A DNA stretch of 42,599 nucleotides from Caedibacter sp. 37-49 (GCA_001898725.1 MKUV01000075.1:1-42599); one strand, 5' to 3'. Shown: positions 1 to 12,657, numbered from the stretch's first letter. Program-made: numbers and translations. Notes: generated by a model from the sequence alone, not told the origin.

Positions 1-1
1 T

Positions 2-108
2 GTCATCCTCGCGAAAGCGGGGATCCAGCTCTAGGTTGAGAGGCATCGATTGGTGATAGGCAAAATCTATGTGCCGCTCGAGATCCCAAGCATGAGACCT
101 AGGATGAC
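2..108 (+). repeat. dispersed palindrome-ended repeat, copy A
   Basis: Begins GTCATCCTCGCGAAAGCG and ends CCTAGGATGAC; perfect 8-bp terminal inverted repeat GTCATCCT/AGGATGAC; similar to copy at 2009-2116 including GTGATAGGCAAAA.CTAT and CGCTCG blocks. Confidence 0.7.
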
Positions 109-398
109 CAAAGGTTGGCAGCGAGAAAAGCTAATTGGCAAAGATGGAAGATCAAAGGTAGAAAAAAAATATAATAAACAGGAAAGGTGAACAAAATGAG
201 AACAATTGATAGAAAAATGAAAGACATAATTAAAGTAAATAAGGACTTTAATTATTTTAGTCTCGTAAAGAAGAAGACGTTTACAAAAACAAAAGGTCAG
301 GTTCTTTCTTCCAAAAGAGGCTTTTTAGCTCACCACCGGATATAAAAGGACAGATTACGCATTATCTAGAGATACGTGATCTCGGCACTTTTGCACAA

Positions 399-1979
399 GT
401 GTCTAAGGGCGTAAAGAGCTATGATTGTCCTGATGTTTGGAGGGTAGTAATGAAAAGATTTTTGACAGATCTCTCCATCCTTCAACCGACCAAAGATGAT
501 GTTAAGCGCTCATACCTGCGGGTAAAATTAAATCTCGTGACCAATTATGATCACTGTGAAGAACTTTTTAAACTATATGAACCCTATAATTTGAACAAAG
601 ATCTGCCTTTTGGAGAATGGCGAGGTTTAGCATTAATTTATTCAACTATACAAGAGCGCCAAGACATTTATAAAGACTTCAAAGTCCTTGAAGATTTTAA
701 ATCATTAACTTTCTGTTGGCTTAAGCTTTCTCTTTCGGAGCAAAAGGATTACGAAAAGGATCCGCAATTTCGTGAGAAATTGCTGGACCAAGCTCTGATT
801 CATCACTCTTTTGATGATGTTTTTAACTTAGTTCTTGCTTATTACCCAGTTTTTAGAGATGACGGATCGTACGATAAAGAGAGTGAAGAACTGTCGGTTC
901 AACTTAATGAGAAGTTGGTTAAACTCGGCTATTTAAAAGCCATTGACCGAAAATTTGAAGGGCTCGATTCAAGAATGTATGGTTATCCATCTAATCGTCA
1001 AAGAGCCATCGACCTCAATGATCAGCTGATTGCTCAAGGAGACGAAGCTGCTATGGTAAGAAGGATAAAACGTAATATGATCTTATATCCAGAGAACCCA
1101 CAACTTGAGCATGACCTTAATGAACAATTAGTAATGCAAAATAATCAAGAAGCCAAGATGAGAAAAGTTATAGGACTTTCATTTGCTGAGTACGGTTATG
1201 ATCAAAATTTAGAAGAAGCGAGAGATTTAAATGAAAAGCTTATTGCTCTCGGTAATGAAGAGGCAGATACGTTCAAATACCGTTGTTTAACAGGGCAATA
1301 TAAGGATAAAACAGTTCCCTATTCAGAAGATTTCACCGCATTGAATGAATATGTGAACGCAGGAATTGAAAAAGAGGACGAAGACGCAATCTTAACTAAA
1401 GCAATTTGGCTTTATAATGGAGAATATGGGAATGAGAAAGATCTTCTGCGTGCAAGACAATTATTTGATAAGGTTATCGCTATAAATGAAAATTATGCTA
1501 TGCGGTATGAAGTGAAAGCATATAAAGAAGGCTTGTATGGACGTCTTCAGAATATTCAGAAAGCAATTAATTGTAACGAAGAACTCATCCAAAAGAACAA
1601 TCAGTTTGCAATATTACTAAAAATACATGACCTTTTGGGTAGTAAAGTGCAATATATTGAAATGCCAGATTATTATCTACAATTATCCCAGCTCTATCCC
1701 CAAAGTATTGAAGGATTAAAAGTATTTGGGAAAAAGTTAATTAGAAAAAAATCTTCTATGGTTTATAAACTTATTAATGAAACTCTAGGAAATTTTAAGA
1801 CGACAAGGTCAAATTTAATAGAAAAATTATTGAAAGAATGGATTGAGTACGCAGAGAGTTTAGGTGAAAGATGGGCTTATTATTTAAAGGCTCAAGGTTT
1901 AAAATATGGTGTGTTTGGTTTTGAGAAAAACACTGAAGCTGCAAAGGCTTATATTTTAAAAAATTATATTCCGTACTAA
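399..1979 (+). CDS. Sel1/TPR-like repeat protein, probably N-terminally extended by an F-box-like motif (true start unclear)
   Basis: 526-aa ORF with recurring 'DLNEKLIALGNEEA...' type alpha-helical repeats; GTG start; open frame extends upstream to 261 and encodes SPPDIKGQITHYLEIRDLGTFAQVSKGVKSYDCPDVWR, which resembles an F-box. Confidence 0.6.
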   Translation: MSKGVKSYDCPDVWRVVMKRFLTDLSILQPTKDDVKRSYLRVKLNLVTNYDHCEELFKLYEPYNLNKDLPFGEWRGLALIYSTIQERQDIYKDFKVLEDFKSLTFCWLKLSLSEQKDYEKDPQFREKLLDQALIHHSFDDVFNLVLAYYPVFRDDGSYDKESEELSVQLNEKLVKLGYLKAIDRKFEGLDSRMYGYPSNRQRAIDLNDQLIAQGDEAAMVRRIKRNMILYPENPQLEHDLNEQLVMQNNQEAKMRKVIGLSFAEYGYDQNLEEARDLNEKLIALGNEEADTFKYRCLTGQYKDKTVPYSEDFTALNEYVNAGIEKEDEDAILTKAIWLYNGEYGNEKDLLRARQLFDKVIAINENYAMRYEVKAYKEGLYGRLQNIQKAINCNEELIQKNNQFAILLKIHDLLGSKVQYIEMPDYYLQLSQLYPQSIEGLKVFGKKLIRKKSSMVYKLINETLGNFKTTRSNLIEKLLKEWIEYAESLGERWAYYLKAQGLKYGVFGFEKNTEAAKAYILKNYIPY

Positions 1980-2008
1980 GGAAGAAGGGTTTTTTCTCAA
2001 TTTTTTAG

Positions 2009-2116
2009 GTCATCCTCGCGGAAGCGTGGATTCTAAAATAGTGCAAGAAGTATCGAATAAGTGATAGGCAAAAGCTATAGGTCGCTCGTCATCATAGGTA
2101 CAAGGCCTAGGATGAC
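2009..2116 (+). repeat. dispersed palindrome-ended repeat, copy B
   Basis: GTCATCCTCGCGGAAGCG...GTGATAGGCAAAAGCTATAGGTCGCTCG...CCTAGGATGAC, same orientation as copy A. Confidence 0.7.
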
Positions 2117-2807
2117 GATGCGTGTAATGTAGGCTAAACAATTTTAGATACCAGAGTGCTCATTCACAAAAATAAGAGGACTTTGATTAGTTAATAATAA
2201 AAATAAGTTTTTTCCGTCGATGTCCTTGCAAAAGCAAGACTTTAAAGAATTGGTGAGGGATAATCTTAAGATTTTTAGCCTTCCCTGTTCAAATTGAAGC
2301 TCCCCCCTAAACTTGATCTGGAACTTTTGTGGTGGCTAGGTAATCCCTCTGTTACCGTTTCTGATACTTAGATTATCAAAGTTTCACTAAATTGCAAGCA
2401 TAAAAGTGATTGATTTTTAAATATTTTTCAAGGAATCTTGCGATAAAAAATTTATATCTCATTTTTTGCGATTGTTAACGTATCGTTAATCAATTGTTAA
2501 GGTATTATTAATATTATGTTAAATCCCTATTAAGTTTCAATATTTCTTTCTCAATTTTATTTGCTTCTTAAAGATTTCATTTAGTTTAAATAAAAAAATT
2601 CTTTTATTAGAATACAACTAAAATCCCAAAAGGCAAACTTTCAAATATTCTATTAATAGCGTATCGTTAATCAATTAAATCATATACTTAATCATTTTCT
2701 TGATCATTAAAATTTAAATTAAATTTAAATATTTGACTGAAAGCTAATATTAATTGTACACTTATTAGAAGTGGGGAGAATGTTGTAACTTAAACTAAGG
2801 ACCCCCC

Positions 2808-2981
2808 ATGAAAAACCTTGCTCTTCCAGCTCTCCTGCTAACATTTATTGCCTCATCTAATACTTCTTACGGCTCGACAATCCTTGAAGAAACTTCCGCT
2901 ATGCAACAACAGCCAACAGTTTCTTCCCCCGTCATCTTACGTTTCATAGCCAATGACTATGAAAAAAAATATAGAAAATAA
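2808..2981 (+). CDS. short signal-peptide-like ORF (57 aa), possibly the 5' part of a frameshifted gene with the next ORF
   Basis: ATG AAA AAC CTT GCT... = MKNLALPALLLTFIASSNTSYGSTILEETSAMQQQPTVSSPVILRFIANDYEKKYRK*; hydrophobic N-terminus; ends in an A8 tract region. Confidence 0.4.
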   Translation: MKNLALPALLLTFIASSNTSYGSTILEETSAMQQQPTVSSPVILRFIANDYEKKYRK

Positions 2982-3252
2982 TAAACATGAACTTCAATTA
3001 CTTATAAAGGGATTTAATCATTTTAAGTTAAAAAATATAAAGACTGCTATATCTTTTTTTACGGAAGCTATTAGTGCTTATGGTTCACCACTCGGCTATC
3101 TTTATGCAGGTACTTTAAGCAGCGAGGAAGGAACCTCAAAACGATATCTTAATATCGCGCAGTTAGCGGTAAAAAATAAAGCTTTACCTAAAGAAGTTTT
3201 CGATCAGCATGTTGAATTCTTAGTCCGAATAGGACTACTAACTAAGTCTTAA
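2953..3252 (+). CDS. small TPR/Sel1-like helical repeat protein
   Basis: 99-aa ORF, FNHFKLKNIKTAISFFTEAIS helix pair; overlaps previous ORF in another frame. Confidence 0.45.
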   Translation: MTMKKNIENNKHELQLLIKGFNHFKLKNIKTAISFFTEAISAYGSPLGYLYAGTLSSEEGTSKRYLNIAQLAVKNKALPKEVFDQHVEFLVRIGLLTKS

Positions 3253-3257
3253 AATAA

Positions 3258-3304
3258 AAGCCTAAGAGTTCTTTATCTTCATACACTCAATTACTCTTAG
3301 GCTT
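3258..3304. terminator. probable bidirectional terminator between convergent genes
   Basis: 12-bp perfect inverted repeat AAGCCTAAGAGT...ACTCTTAGGCTT (23-nt loop) followed by T-rich tract on both strands, between + ORF and - sucD. Confidence 0.55.
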
Positions 3305-3311
3305 CTTTTAT

Positions 3312-4187
3312 TTATTCAATCACAATTTTAAGCAGTGTCTGCCCTATCTCGGCAGGAGAATCAACCACTGTAACCCCTGCAAGCCGAAGCTGACTTTTCT
3401 TACTTTCTGCTGTTTCATTCCCATCAGAGACTATCGCTCCCGCATGGCCCATACGCTTTCCTTCCGGCGCTGTTGCACCAGCAATGAAACCTATAACAGG
3501 TTTTTTAATAGGCGACTTTTGAATAAATTGGGCTGCCTCATCTTCAGCTGCCCCTCCAATCTCGCCGATCATAATAATGCTTTCTGTTTGCGGATCTTGG
3601 AAAAACATTTTTAGACAATCCACAAAAGAAAGCCCATGAATAGGATCTCCACCTATTCCAATACAAGTTGATTGCCCTAAGCCTACCCCTGTTACTTGCC
3701 ATACAGCTTCGTAAGTTAAGGTCCCTGAACGCGAAACAATTCCAACCTTGCCGGGCTTATGAATGTGCCCTGGCATTATTCCAATTTTACAAGCCCCTGG
3801 CGTAATAATACCCGGACAATTCGGACCAATAAGGCGTGTTTTAGACCCTTCAAGCATTCGCTTGACGCGCAACATGTCGAGAACCGGAATACCTTCAGTA
3901 ATACAAACCACGAGGGGAATTTGCGCATCAATAGCCTCAAGAATGGCATCCGCTGCATAAGCTGGCGGAACATAGATGACGCTTGCGTTTGCGCCAGTCT
4001 CTTTAACTGCTGCCTCAACCGTATTAAAAACAGGCAAGTTAAGATGTGTTGAACCGCCTTTTCCAGGTGTCACACCGCCAACCATTTTTGTTCCATAAGC
4101 TAAGGCTTGTTCAGAATGAAAAGTCCCTTGCGCCCCTGTAAATCCTTGACAGATAACACGCGTATTAGAATCAACAAGAATCGCCAT
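3312..4187 (-). CDS. sucD: succinyl-CoA synthetase alpha subunit
   Basis: [33 protein letters not shown], active-site region GHAGAIVS. Confidence 0.97.
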   Translation of the reverse strand: MAILVDSNTRVICQGFTGAQGTFHSEQALAYGTKMVGGVTPGKGGSTHLNLPVFNTVEAAVKETGANASVIYVPPAYAADAILEAIDAQIPLVVCITEGIPVLDMLRVKRMLEGSKTRLIGPNCPGIITPGACKIGIMPGHIHKPGKVGIVSRSGTLTYEAVWQVTGVGLGQSTCIGIGGDPIHGLSFVDCLKMFFQDPQTESIIMIGEIGGAAEDEAAQFIQKSPIKKPVIGFIAGATAPEGKRMGHAGAIVSDGNETAESKKSQLRLAGVTVVDSPAEIGQTLLKIVIE

Positions 4188-5355
4188 TATGCTTCCCCCT
4201 TAACAGCCATCACGCTTTTATGAGCAGCTTCTGCCAGATCATTTGCCGCAATAATAGCAAGACCAGATTGAGCAAGAATTTCTTTACCTTTTTCCACATT
4301 TGTCCCTTCAAGCCGAACAATTAATGGAACATGAATATGAACATCTCGCGCCGCCGCCACAATGCCTTCTGCAATAATGTCACACCGCATGATACCGCCA
4401 AAAATATTTACCAAAATTGCTTTAACATTGGGATCTGAGAGGATGAGTTTAAAAGCTGTAATAACACGTTCTCGCGGCGCACCTCCCCCAACATCTAAGA
4501 AATTGGCCGGCTCTCCTCCATAAAGTTTAATTACATCCATTGTTGCCATCGCAAGACCAGCCCCATTCACCATACACCCAATATTTCCATCAAGTTTTAT
4601 ATAGCTTAAGCCATGTTTAGCAGCTTCTGTTTCAGTCGGCTCTTCTTCTGTTAAATCCCTTAAGACTTCAATTTCTGGATGTCTAAAAAGGCTATTATCA
4701 TCAAACATTATTTTCGCATCAAGGGCATATGGCTCGCAATCAGTTGTGATAATAAGTGGGTTTATTTCAATAAGGGTGGCATCCAGCGCCATAAAAGCTT
4801 TGTAACAAGCCTCCATTAAAGAAACTATTTTTGGAATAATTTTTGTTTCAATACCGGCTGAGAAAGCCAATTTTCGACCATTAAATGGTTGGAAACCTAT
4901 GACGGGATCTATGATTTCTCGATAGATCTTATGAGGGTCAGAAGCCGCAACTTCTTCAATCGAAGTTCCTCCAGCTTCTGAAAAAATCAACATAACTTTT
5001 GAAGAGATACGATCCAATAAAATACTAAAATAAAACTCTTTTGAGATAGGTGCGCCTTGCTCAATATAAAGTTTATTTACAAGTTGTCCCCCTGCACCTG
5101 TTTGGGGCGTTATCAAGTGAGACCCCAATAAAGCTTGCGCATACTCTTTCACTTGGCTCGGTGTTTTTGCAAGCTTAATTCCTCCTCCTTTACCGCGTCC
5201 GCCCGCATGGATCTGAGCTTTAACGGCCCATAACTTCCCCCCTAGTTCGCTTGCTGCTTCCATAGCTTCTTCTGGCGTACACACCATACGACCTTTTGGA
5301 ATTAGCACACCAAAACGGCTCAATAATTCTTTTGCTTGGTACTCATGAATTTTCA

Positions 5356-5356
<1 letters not shown>
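4187..5356 (-). CDS. sucC: succinyl-CoA synthetase beta subunit
   Basis: [49 protein letters not shown]. Confidence 0.97.
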
Positions 5357-6315
<959 letters not shown>

Positions 6316-6329
6316 TTAATTTCCAAAAC

Positions 6330-6986
6330 CTACTTTTTAAGAAGTTGTTCTCTTAAAAACTTTCCGCCTAATTCTATACCTTTTTGATCGATTCCATGTC
6401 CAAAGTTAGGACAAGTATAAGTTTGCACAGGAATTCCCATAGAAGACAAGCGCTTTTGCGCATGACTCATCGCTTCATAAGGCACAACTTCATCCGCATC
6501 TCCATGGACTAAAAGAACTGGAGGTTGGCTTTCTTGTCCTGTTGATTCGCCATAGATTAATGACCCAGAATACCCGATAACGCCTGCACAGGATAAAGGA
6601 CGTGTAAGAGCGGTATAAAGTGCCATCATAGCCCCTTGTGAAAAGCCCATAAGAACCAAATCATCATCTTTGAGTCCCCGCTTTTCTAAGGATTGATCAA
6701 TAAATTTATTCAAAATAGGCGCCGCTACCTTTATTTGTTCTAAAAGAACTGAAGGCTGCCAATCTGCTAGACTAAACCATTGATAACCTAAAGATGTCAT
6801 TTCACAAGGGAAAAGAGCATGAGGCGCCAAAAACTCTGCTTCTGGTAAACTTGAGGACCAATAATGCCCTAACTCTATAAGATCATCGCCATTTGCCCCA
6901 TACCCATGAAGTAAGATTACAAGTTGCTTTGTTTCTCCTGACAGCGGATGTAAGGAGGGACCCGTTAGAATGGTTGTATTGTGCAC
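6330..6986 (-). CDS. phospholipase/carboxylesterase family alpha/beta hydrolase
   Basis: VILLHGYGANGDDLIELGHYW; nucleophile GFSQGAMMAL; VHGDADEVVPY; GHGID. Confidence 0.9.
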   Translation of the reverse strand: MHNTTILTGPSLHPLSGETKQLVILLHGYGANGDDLIELGHYWSSSLPEAEFLAPHALFPCEMTSLGYQWFSLADWQPSVLLEQIKVAAPILNKFIDQSLEKRGLKDDDLVLMGFSQGAMMALYTALTRPLSCAGVIGYSGSLIYGESTGQESQPPVLLVHGDADEVVPYEAMSHAQKRLSSMGIPVQTYTCPNFGHGIDQKGIELGGKFLREQLLKK

Positions 6987-7137
6987 TATTTATTTCCTAA
7001 CAAATTAATTAAACATTACTTTAATCTAGAATGAATTTAACGTCTAGCAACAGCAAACGACCCTTTAAAATTTTTTTATCACTTTATGGTTGCAGCCCAA
7101 TCTTGTTTCGGTATGGTAAGGCGCAAGGAGTATATTT

Positions 7138-7998
7138 ATGACAGGAAAATCTACACACAATAACCGTCAAGGTGCATTAAATATGCTCGTAGCGGTGTTT
7201 ACTTTTTGTTTAGTGAATGCCGTTGCAAAAGACACAATTGCTCAATATCCTCCTTTAGAAGTTTTATTTTTTCGTTTTGCTGGAGCTTTGATTCCAGCAT
7301 GGTTTCTTTTAAAGCAAGATCAAGGAACCTTTCCTTCTGCTAATCATCCTTATGGGATATACTTGTTAGCATCAGCCATCTTAATCATAGATCTTTTTTG
7401 TCTTTTTATGTCTTTCAAATATTTACCCTTAGCTGATGCAACAGCACTTTCTTTTTCTTCAATCTTTTTTATCACTGTTCTTGCAGCAATTTTTCTTAAA
7501 GAACCTCTTTCTCTCTCAAGACTAGGAATCATTATTGTTGGCTTTATCGGCGTCATCATTATCGCAAGGCCAACCGGCAATATTTCCATCTTAGGTGCAA
7601 CATTTTCACTTATATATGCTTTGTCAGATGCGATAGTTTTATTACTCATTCGCGTTTTAACACGTACACATAAAAGCAGTATGATTCTCTTTTCATTCAC
7701 TTCTTTAGCAACTTTAATAACGGCGAGCTTTCTGCCTTTTATATGGAAAACGCCTTCTTTTATTGACTTAGGTAAATTTCTTTTTTTAGGAATTGGCGGT
7801 GGCCTAGGACAGTTTTTTATTACCCAAGCTTATAAACTTGCGCCCGCAAGCATTGTTGCACCCATGGTTTATTTTGCGACCTTATGGAGTGCTTTACTCG
7901 GTTTTATGTTCTGGGGAGAAATCCCTGGAATGCATTTTTGGATAGGAAGTGCCTTTGTTATTATATCTGGTCTTTACATTATATGGCATGAATCCTAG
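7138..7998 (+). CDS. EamA/DMT-superfamily permease
   Basis: Multi-TM protein, FCLVNAVAKDTIAQYPPLEVLFFRFAGALIP; two related halves. Confidence 0.85.
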   Translation: MTGKSTHNNRQGALNMLVAVFTFCLVNAVAKDTIAQYPPLEVLFFRFAGALIPAWFLLKQDQGTFPSANHPYGIYLLASAILIIDLFCLFMSFKYLPLADATALSFSSIFFITVLAAIFLKEPLSLSRLGIIIVGFIGVIIIARPTGNISILGATFSLIYALSDAIVLLLIRVLTRTHKSSMILFSFTSLATLITASFLPFIWKTPSFIDLGKFLFLGIGGGLGQFFITQAYKLAPASIVAPMVYFATLWSALLGFMFWGEIPGMHFWIGSAFVIISGLYIIWHES

Positions 7999-8102
7999 TA
8001 ATTTCTTTTTTTCAAGCTTTTTCCTAACACGAAAATATCGTAGTATTGACTTGCTTTACATGGCAAGCTTGAAAAAACTTCTTAGAATGAAATGGATTCT
8101 TG

Positions 8103-8468
8103 ATGGACAGCTTATTAAATGATTATTTTCCAATCTTCGTTTTTATTGGTGTTGCCCTTGCCATTTCTCTGGTAATCGTGGGGTTAACTTTTCTTAGAGC
8201 TCCCTACCATCCAACCTCAGAGAAAATCTCTCCTTATGAATGTGGTTTTGAACCGTTCTCATCTTCACGTATCCGTTTTGATGTGCGCTTTTATTTAGTC
8301 GCCATTTTATTCATTATTTTTGACCTTGAAGTTGTCTTTTTATTTCCATGGGCAGTTAGTTTAGGAGAAATTGGCATATTAGGCTTCTGGTCCATGATGT
8401 TTTTCTTGTCTGTCCTTACAATTGGTTTTATTTATGAGTGGAAAAAGGGAGCTTTGGAATGGGAGTAA
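8103..8468 (+). CDS. nuoA: NADH-quinone oxidoreductase subunit A
   Basis: [44 protein letters not shown]. Confidence 0.97.
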   Translation: MDSLLNDYFPIFVFIGVALAISLVIVGLTFLRAPYHPTSEKISPYECGFEPFSSSRIRFDVRFYLVAILFIIFDLEVVFLFPWAVSLGEIGILGFWSMMFFLSVLTIGFIYEWKKGALEWE

Positions 8469-8989
8469 CTCTATCTCCTGAACAACGATACACAGATGAT
8501 GTTATGGCGAACATCCGTACTGAAATCGATGATAAGGGATTTGTTCTAACATCTCTTGATAATCTTGTAGCATGGGCACGCGCTAGTTCACTCTGGCCGG
8601 TTACGTTTGGTCTTGCGTGTTGTGCTGTTGAAATGATGCAGACCGCTGCAAGCCGTTATGATTTGGATCGATTTGGCTTATTTTTCCGTCCCAGCCCACG
8701 TCAAGCAGATATAATGATTGTTGCTGGCACGTTGACCAATAAAATGGCTCCTGTACTACGGAAAGTTTACGATCAAATGCCAGATCCCAAATGGGTCATT
8801 TCTATGGGCTCTTGTGCTAATGGGGGCGGATACTATCATTACTCATATTCAGTAGTAAGGGGATGCGATCGTATTATTCCTGTTGATATTTATGTCCCTG
8901 GATGCCCTCCGACAGCAGAAGCACTTTTATATGCTATTTTACAACTACGTAATAAAATTCGTGGTCATGAAACAATTCTGAGAGCTTAG
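8459..8989 (+). CDS. nuoB: NADH-quinone oxidoreductase subunit B
   Basis: [52 protein letters not shown] at 8459 preferred. Confidence 0.97.
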   Translation: MGVTLSPEQRYTDDVMANIRTEIDDKGFVLTSLDNLVAWARASSLWPVTFGLACCAVEMMQTAASRYDLDRFGLFFRPSPRQADIMIVAGTLTNKMAPVLRKVYDQMPDPKWVISMGSCANGGGYYHYSYSVVRGCDRIIPVDIYVPGCPPTAEALLYAILQLRNKIRGHETILRA

Positions 8990-8994
8990 TGTAA

Positions 8995-9609
8995 ATGGAT
9001 GAAAAGTTAACCCATCTCGGAAAACAAATAAAAAAGGCGCTTAAAGAAGACCTCTTAACGTTTTCTATTGAGAGAAAAGAACTAATCTTGATCGTTAAGC
9101 GTCAGGCCATCGTAAAAATCCTCGTTTATCTTCGAGATCATAAAGATTTTCTTTTTAAGCAATTAATTGATCTCTGTGGCGTTGATTATCCTGATCATGA
9201 AGAACGCTTTGAAGTTGTTTATCACCTTTTAAGCCTCAAACATAATTATCGTTTAAGGCTTAAACTTACAACAAATGAAGCGACTCCCGTACCTTCTATT
9301 ACAAGCGTTTATAGTGCTGCCAACTGGTTTGAACGAGAAGCATGGGATATGTATGGCATCAAATTTGAAAATCATCCTGATTTAAGAAGACTACTGACAG
9401 ATTATAATTTTGAGGGACATCCTTTGCGAAAAGATTTTCCTTTAACAGGTTTCGTTGAAGTAAGATATGACGATGATCAAAAAAGAGTTATTTATGATTC
9501 TCTTAATCTTCCTCAAGCTTACCGCAGTTTTGATTTTCTAAGTCCCTGGGGAGAAGATCTTTCTTCTGTTCTCCCAGGAGATGAAAAAGCGCTTAATGAG
9601 AAAATTTAA
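8995..9609 (+). CDS. nuoC: NADH-quinone oxidoreductase subunit C
   Basis: [51 protein letters not shown]. Confidence 0.97.
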   Translation: MDEKLTHLGKQIKKALKEDLLTFSIERKELILIVKRQAIVKILVYLRDHKDFLFKQLIDLCGVDYPDHEERFEVVYHLLSLKHNYRLRLKLTTNEATPVPSITSVYSAANWFEREAWDMYGIKFENHPDLRRLLTDYNFEGHPLRKDFPLTGFVEVRYDDDQKRVIYDSLNLPQAYRSFDFLSPWGEDLSSVLPGDEKALNEKI

Positions 9610-9611
9610 TT

Positions 9612-10793
9612 ATGGTCGCATCAAATAATCCACAAACATATACATTAAACTTTGGGCCTCAACATCCTGCAGCACATGGTGTTTTACGTTTAATTCTTGA
9701 ACTTGATGGTGAAATTGTTGAACGTGCTGATCCCCATATTGGGTTTCTTCATCGCGGAACTGAAAAGCTAATTGAAAATAAAACTTACCTTCAGGCTCTC
9801 CCTTATTTTGATCGATTGGATTATGTTGCCCCTCTTAATCAAGAACATGCTTTTGCTCTTGCTATTGAATCTCTTTTAGAAATTGAAGTTCCTTTACGTG
9901 GACAATATATACGTGTTCTTTTTTGTGAGTTAGGACGACTTTTAAATCACCTTCTTAATATTACAACTTTTGCGATGGATGTAGGCGCTATAACCCCCTT
10001 TTTGATTGGTTTTGAAGAGCGCGAAAAACTGATGGAATTTTATGAACGTGCTAGCGGCGCTCGACTTCACGCTAACTACTTTCGTCCAGGGGGTGTACAT
10101 CAGGACCTACCTGCAGGACTTCTTGAAGATATTTTTATTTTTACAGAACATTTTCCAAAAGTTCTTGATAATATTGAAAAATTGTTAACAGAAAATCGCA
10201 TCTTTAAACAAAGAACTGTCGACATTGGTATTGTCTCGGCTGAACAAGCTATCGATTGGGGCTTTACAGGCCCCATGTTACGCGCCTCAACAGTCGCTTG
10301 GGACTTAAGAAGAGCACAACCCTATGATGTGTATGATCGAATGGATTTCGATATTCCAATTGGAAAACACGGGGATTGTTATGATCGTTATTTAGTGCGT
10401 ATGTATGAAATGCGCGAGAGCCTTAAAATTATTAGACAATGTTTAGAGCAAATTCCTGATGGACCTGTTATGACAAACGATCGGAAAGTTGCTCCACCAC
10501 CTCGCGCTGAAATGAAAACTTCTATGGAAGCAATGATTCATCATTTCAAATTATATACTGAGGGATATCATATTCCTCCAGGCGAAATCTACACCGCTGT
10601 CGAAGCACCAAAAGGAGAATTCGGTGTTTATCTCGTCACAGATGGCACAAATAAACCTTACCGCTGTAAGATTAGACCCCCGAGTTATCTATTTTTACAA
10701 GGCACAGACTTTATGACGCGAGGTCATATGCTTGCTGATGTTTCAGCAATCGTTGGTTCCATGGATATCGTTTTTGGAGAAATTGATCGGTGA
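9612..10793 (+). CDS. nuoD: NADH-quinone oxidoreductase subunit D
   Basis: [44 protein letters not shown]-terminal DIVFGEIDR. Confidence 0.98.
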   Translation: MVASNNPQTYTLNFGPQHPAAHGVLRLILELDGEIVERADPHIGFLHRGTEKLIENKTYLQALPYFDRLDYVAPLNQEHAFALAIESLLEIEVPLRGQYIRVLFCELGRLLNHLLNITTFAMDVGAITPFLIGFEEREKLMEFYERASGARLHANYFRPGGVHQDLPAGLLEDIFIFTEHFPKVLDNIEKLLTENRIFKQRTVDIGIVSAEQAIDWGFTGPMLRASTVAWDLRRAQPYDVYDRMDFDIPIGKHGDCYDRYLVRMYEMRESLKIIRQCLEQIPDGPVMTNDRKVAPPPRAEMKTSMEAMIHHFKLYTEGYHIPPGEIYTAVEAPKGEFGVYLVTDGTNKPYRCKIRPPSYLFLQGTDFMTRGHMLADVSAIVGSMDIVFGEIDR

Positions 10794-11383
10794 AACGAAC
10801 ATTAACTTCACAAGGCAAACCTTTTATATTTTCTTCTAAAAACCAGAAAAGAACTGCTGAAATTATTGCTCAATATCCTCAAGACAGGCAAGCAAGTGCT
10901 ATTCTCCCCCTTTTGGATCTCGCACAACGTCAAGCGGAAGGATGGCTTCCTAAAGAAGCTATCGAACATGTGGCTGATGTTTTAAAAATACCCCAGATGC
11001 GTGCTTATGAAGTTGCAACTTTTTATACCATGTTCAACTTATCTCCTCGAGGTAAGTATCTTTTACAAGTTTGTACGACAACACCTTGCCAATTAGCTGG
11101 AAGTGACGATATTCTAAAAACCTGTAATAAGATTGCCGCCGTTCCTCAAGGTGAGACTTCAAAAGATGGTCTCTTCACTGTTCTCGAAGTTGAATGTTTG
11201 GGAGCTTGCGTTAATGGACCTATCGTGCAAATTAATGATGATTATTTCGAAGATTTAAATGCAGAAAGAATGGCAACTATTTTGAATGACCTGACACTTG
11301 GAAAACAAGTTAAACCAGGTTCTGTAATAGGTCGGCAATCTTCTGCTCCACAAGAAAATACTGTTCAAGAAGAAGGTCTATAA
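10790..11383 (+). CDS. nuoE: NADH-quinone oxidoreductase subunit E
   Basis: 24-kDa subunit: [46 protein letters not shown]. Confidence 0.97.
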   Translation: MKRTLTSQGKPFIFSSKNQKRTAEIIAQYPQDRQASAILPLLDLAQRQAEGWLPKEAIEHVADVLKIPQMRAYEVATFYTMFNLSPRGKYLLQVCTTTPCQLAGSDDILKTCNKIAAVPQGETSKDGLFTVLEVECLGACVNGPIVQINDDYFEDLNAERMATILNDLTLGKQVKPGSVIGRQSSAPQENTVQEEGL

Positions 11384-12657
11384 TGTTACCGAGTAAAGAT
11401 CGTATTTTTCAAAATCTTTATGGACAAAAAGGATGGCATCTTGAAAAAGCATATGCGCGTGGAGATTGGACGCAAACGCGCGAATTTATTCATAAAGGAC
11501 CAGAGTGGATCATCTCTGAAATTATTGCATCAGGCTTAAGAGGACGAGGAGGAGCAGGCTTCCCTACGGGCCGTAAATGGTCTTTCATGCCAAAGCCAGA
11601 TAAACTACCCCATTACCTTGTTATCAATGCTGATGAGAGTGAACCCGGTACTTGTAAAGATAGAGATATTATTAGAAACGAACCTCATAAGCTTATTGAA
11701 GGCGCGCTGCTTGCAGGGTTTGCAATTCAAGCACATACAGCTTACATTTATATTCGGGGTGAGTTCTATCGTGAAGCAGAAATTCTTCAAACCGCAATTA
11801 ATGAGGCTTATAAGGCTGGATTTTTAGGAAAAAATGCCGCTAATTCTGGATGGGATTTTGATCTCTATCTTCATCGTGGCGCTGGCGCTTATATATGTGG
11901 CGAAGAGACTGCCCTCCTTGAAAGTTTAGAAGGCCGTAAAGGGATGCCTCGCTTGAAACCACCCTTTCCAGCTTTAATTGGGCTATATGGATGCCCAACA
12001 ATTATTAATAATGTTGAAACGATTGCTGTTGTTCCAGAAATTTTGAGACGTGGTGGAAATTGGTTCGCATCAATTGGAAAACCAGGGAATACAGGAACAA
12101 AGATTTTCTGTATATCAGGACATGTTAATAACCCTTGCAATGTCGAAGAAGCCTTAGGCATCCCCTTGAAAACACTTATCGAAACATATGCCGGAGGTAT
12201 ACGTGGCGGATGGAATAACTTACTCGCTATTATTCCTGGAGGATCTTCTGTCTCTCTGCTTCCAAAGAAAATTTGTGATGACATAACTATGGATTATGAT
12301 GCGCTAAAAGAAGTGCAAAGTGGCTTAGGAACAGCTGGCGTGATTGTGATGGATAAATCAACAGATATTGTTCTTGCTATTGCAAGACTTGCGAAATTTT
12401 ATATGCATGAGAGCTGTGGACAATGTACCCCTTGCAGAGAAGGGACAGGATGGATGTGGCGTATTCTTACAAAAATAGCTCATGGAGAAGGAACATTAAA
12501 AGATATTGATCTGCTAGAAGAAGTCACCTATCAAATTGAAGGAAAGACCATCTGTGCCCTTGGAGATGCCGCTGCATGGCCAGTACAAGGTCTAATACGT
12601 CATTTTCGTCCTGAATTAGAACGTCGTATAAATAAAATGATTGTCACAGCCATTTAA
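11383..12657 (+). CDS. nuoF: NADH-quinone oxidoreductase subunit F
   Basis: [59 protein letters not shown]. Confidence 0.98.
   Translation: MLPSKDRIFQNLYGQKGWHLEKAYARGDWTQTREFIHKGPEWIISEIIASGLRGRGGAGFPTGRKWSFMPKPDKLPHYLVINADESEPGTCKDRDIIRNEPHKLIEGALLAGFAIQAHTAYIYIRGEFYREAEILQTAINEAYKAGFLGKNAANSGWDFDLYLHRGAGAYICGEETALLESLEGRKGMPRLKPPFPALIGLYGCPTIINNVETIAVVPEILRRGGNWFASIGKPGNTGTKIFCISGHVNNPCNVEEALGIPLKTLIETYAGGIRGGWNNLLAIIPGGSSVSLLPKKICDDITMDYDALKEVQSGLGTAGVIVMDKSTDIVLAIARLAKFYMHESCGQCTPCREGTGWMWRILTKIAHGEGTLKDIDLLEEVTYQIEGKTICALGDAAAWPVQGLIRHFRPELERRINKMIVTAI

Noticed and set aside
3759-4052. ORFs antisense to or out of frame with sucD (3759-4052, 3763-3960, 3776-4018)
   Set aside because: Overlap a clearly conserved gene and show no protein-like features.
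11605-12284. ORFs within nuoF (11605-11790, 11618-11827, 11889-12284) and similar ones in nuoH
   Set aside because: Shadow ORFs of conserved coding regions.
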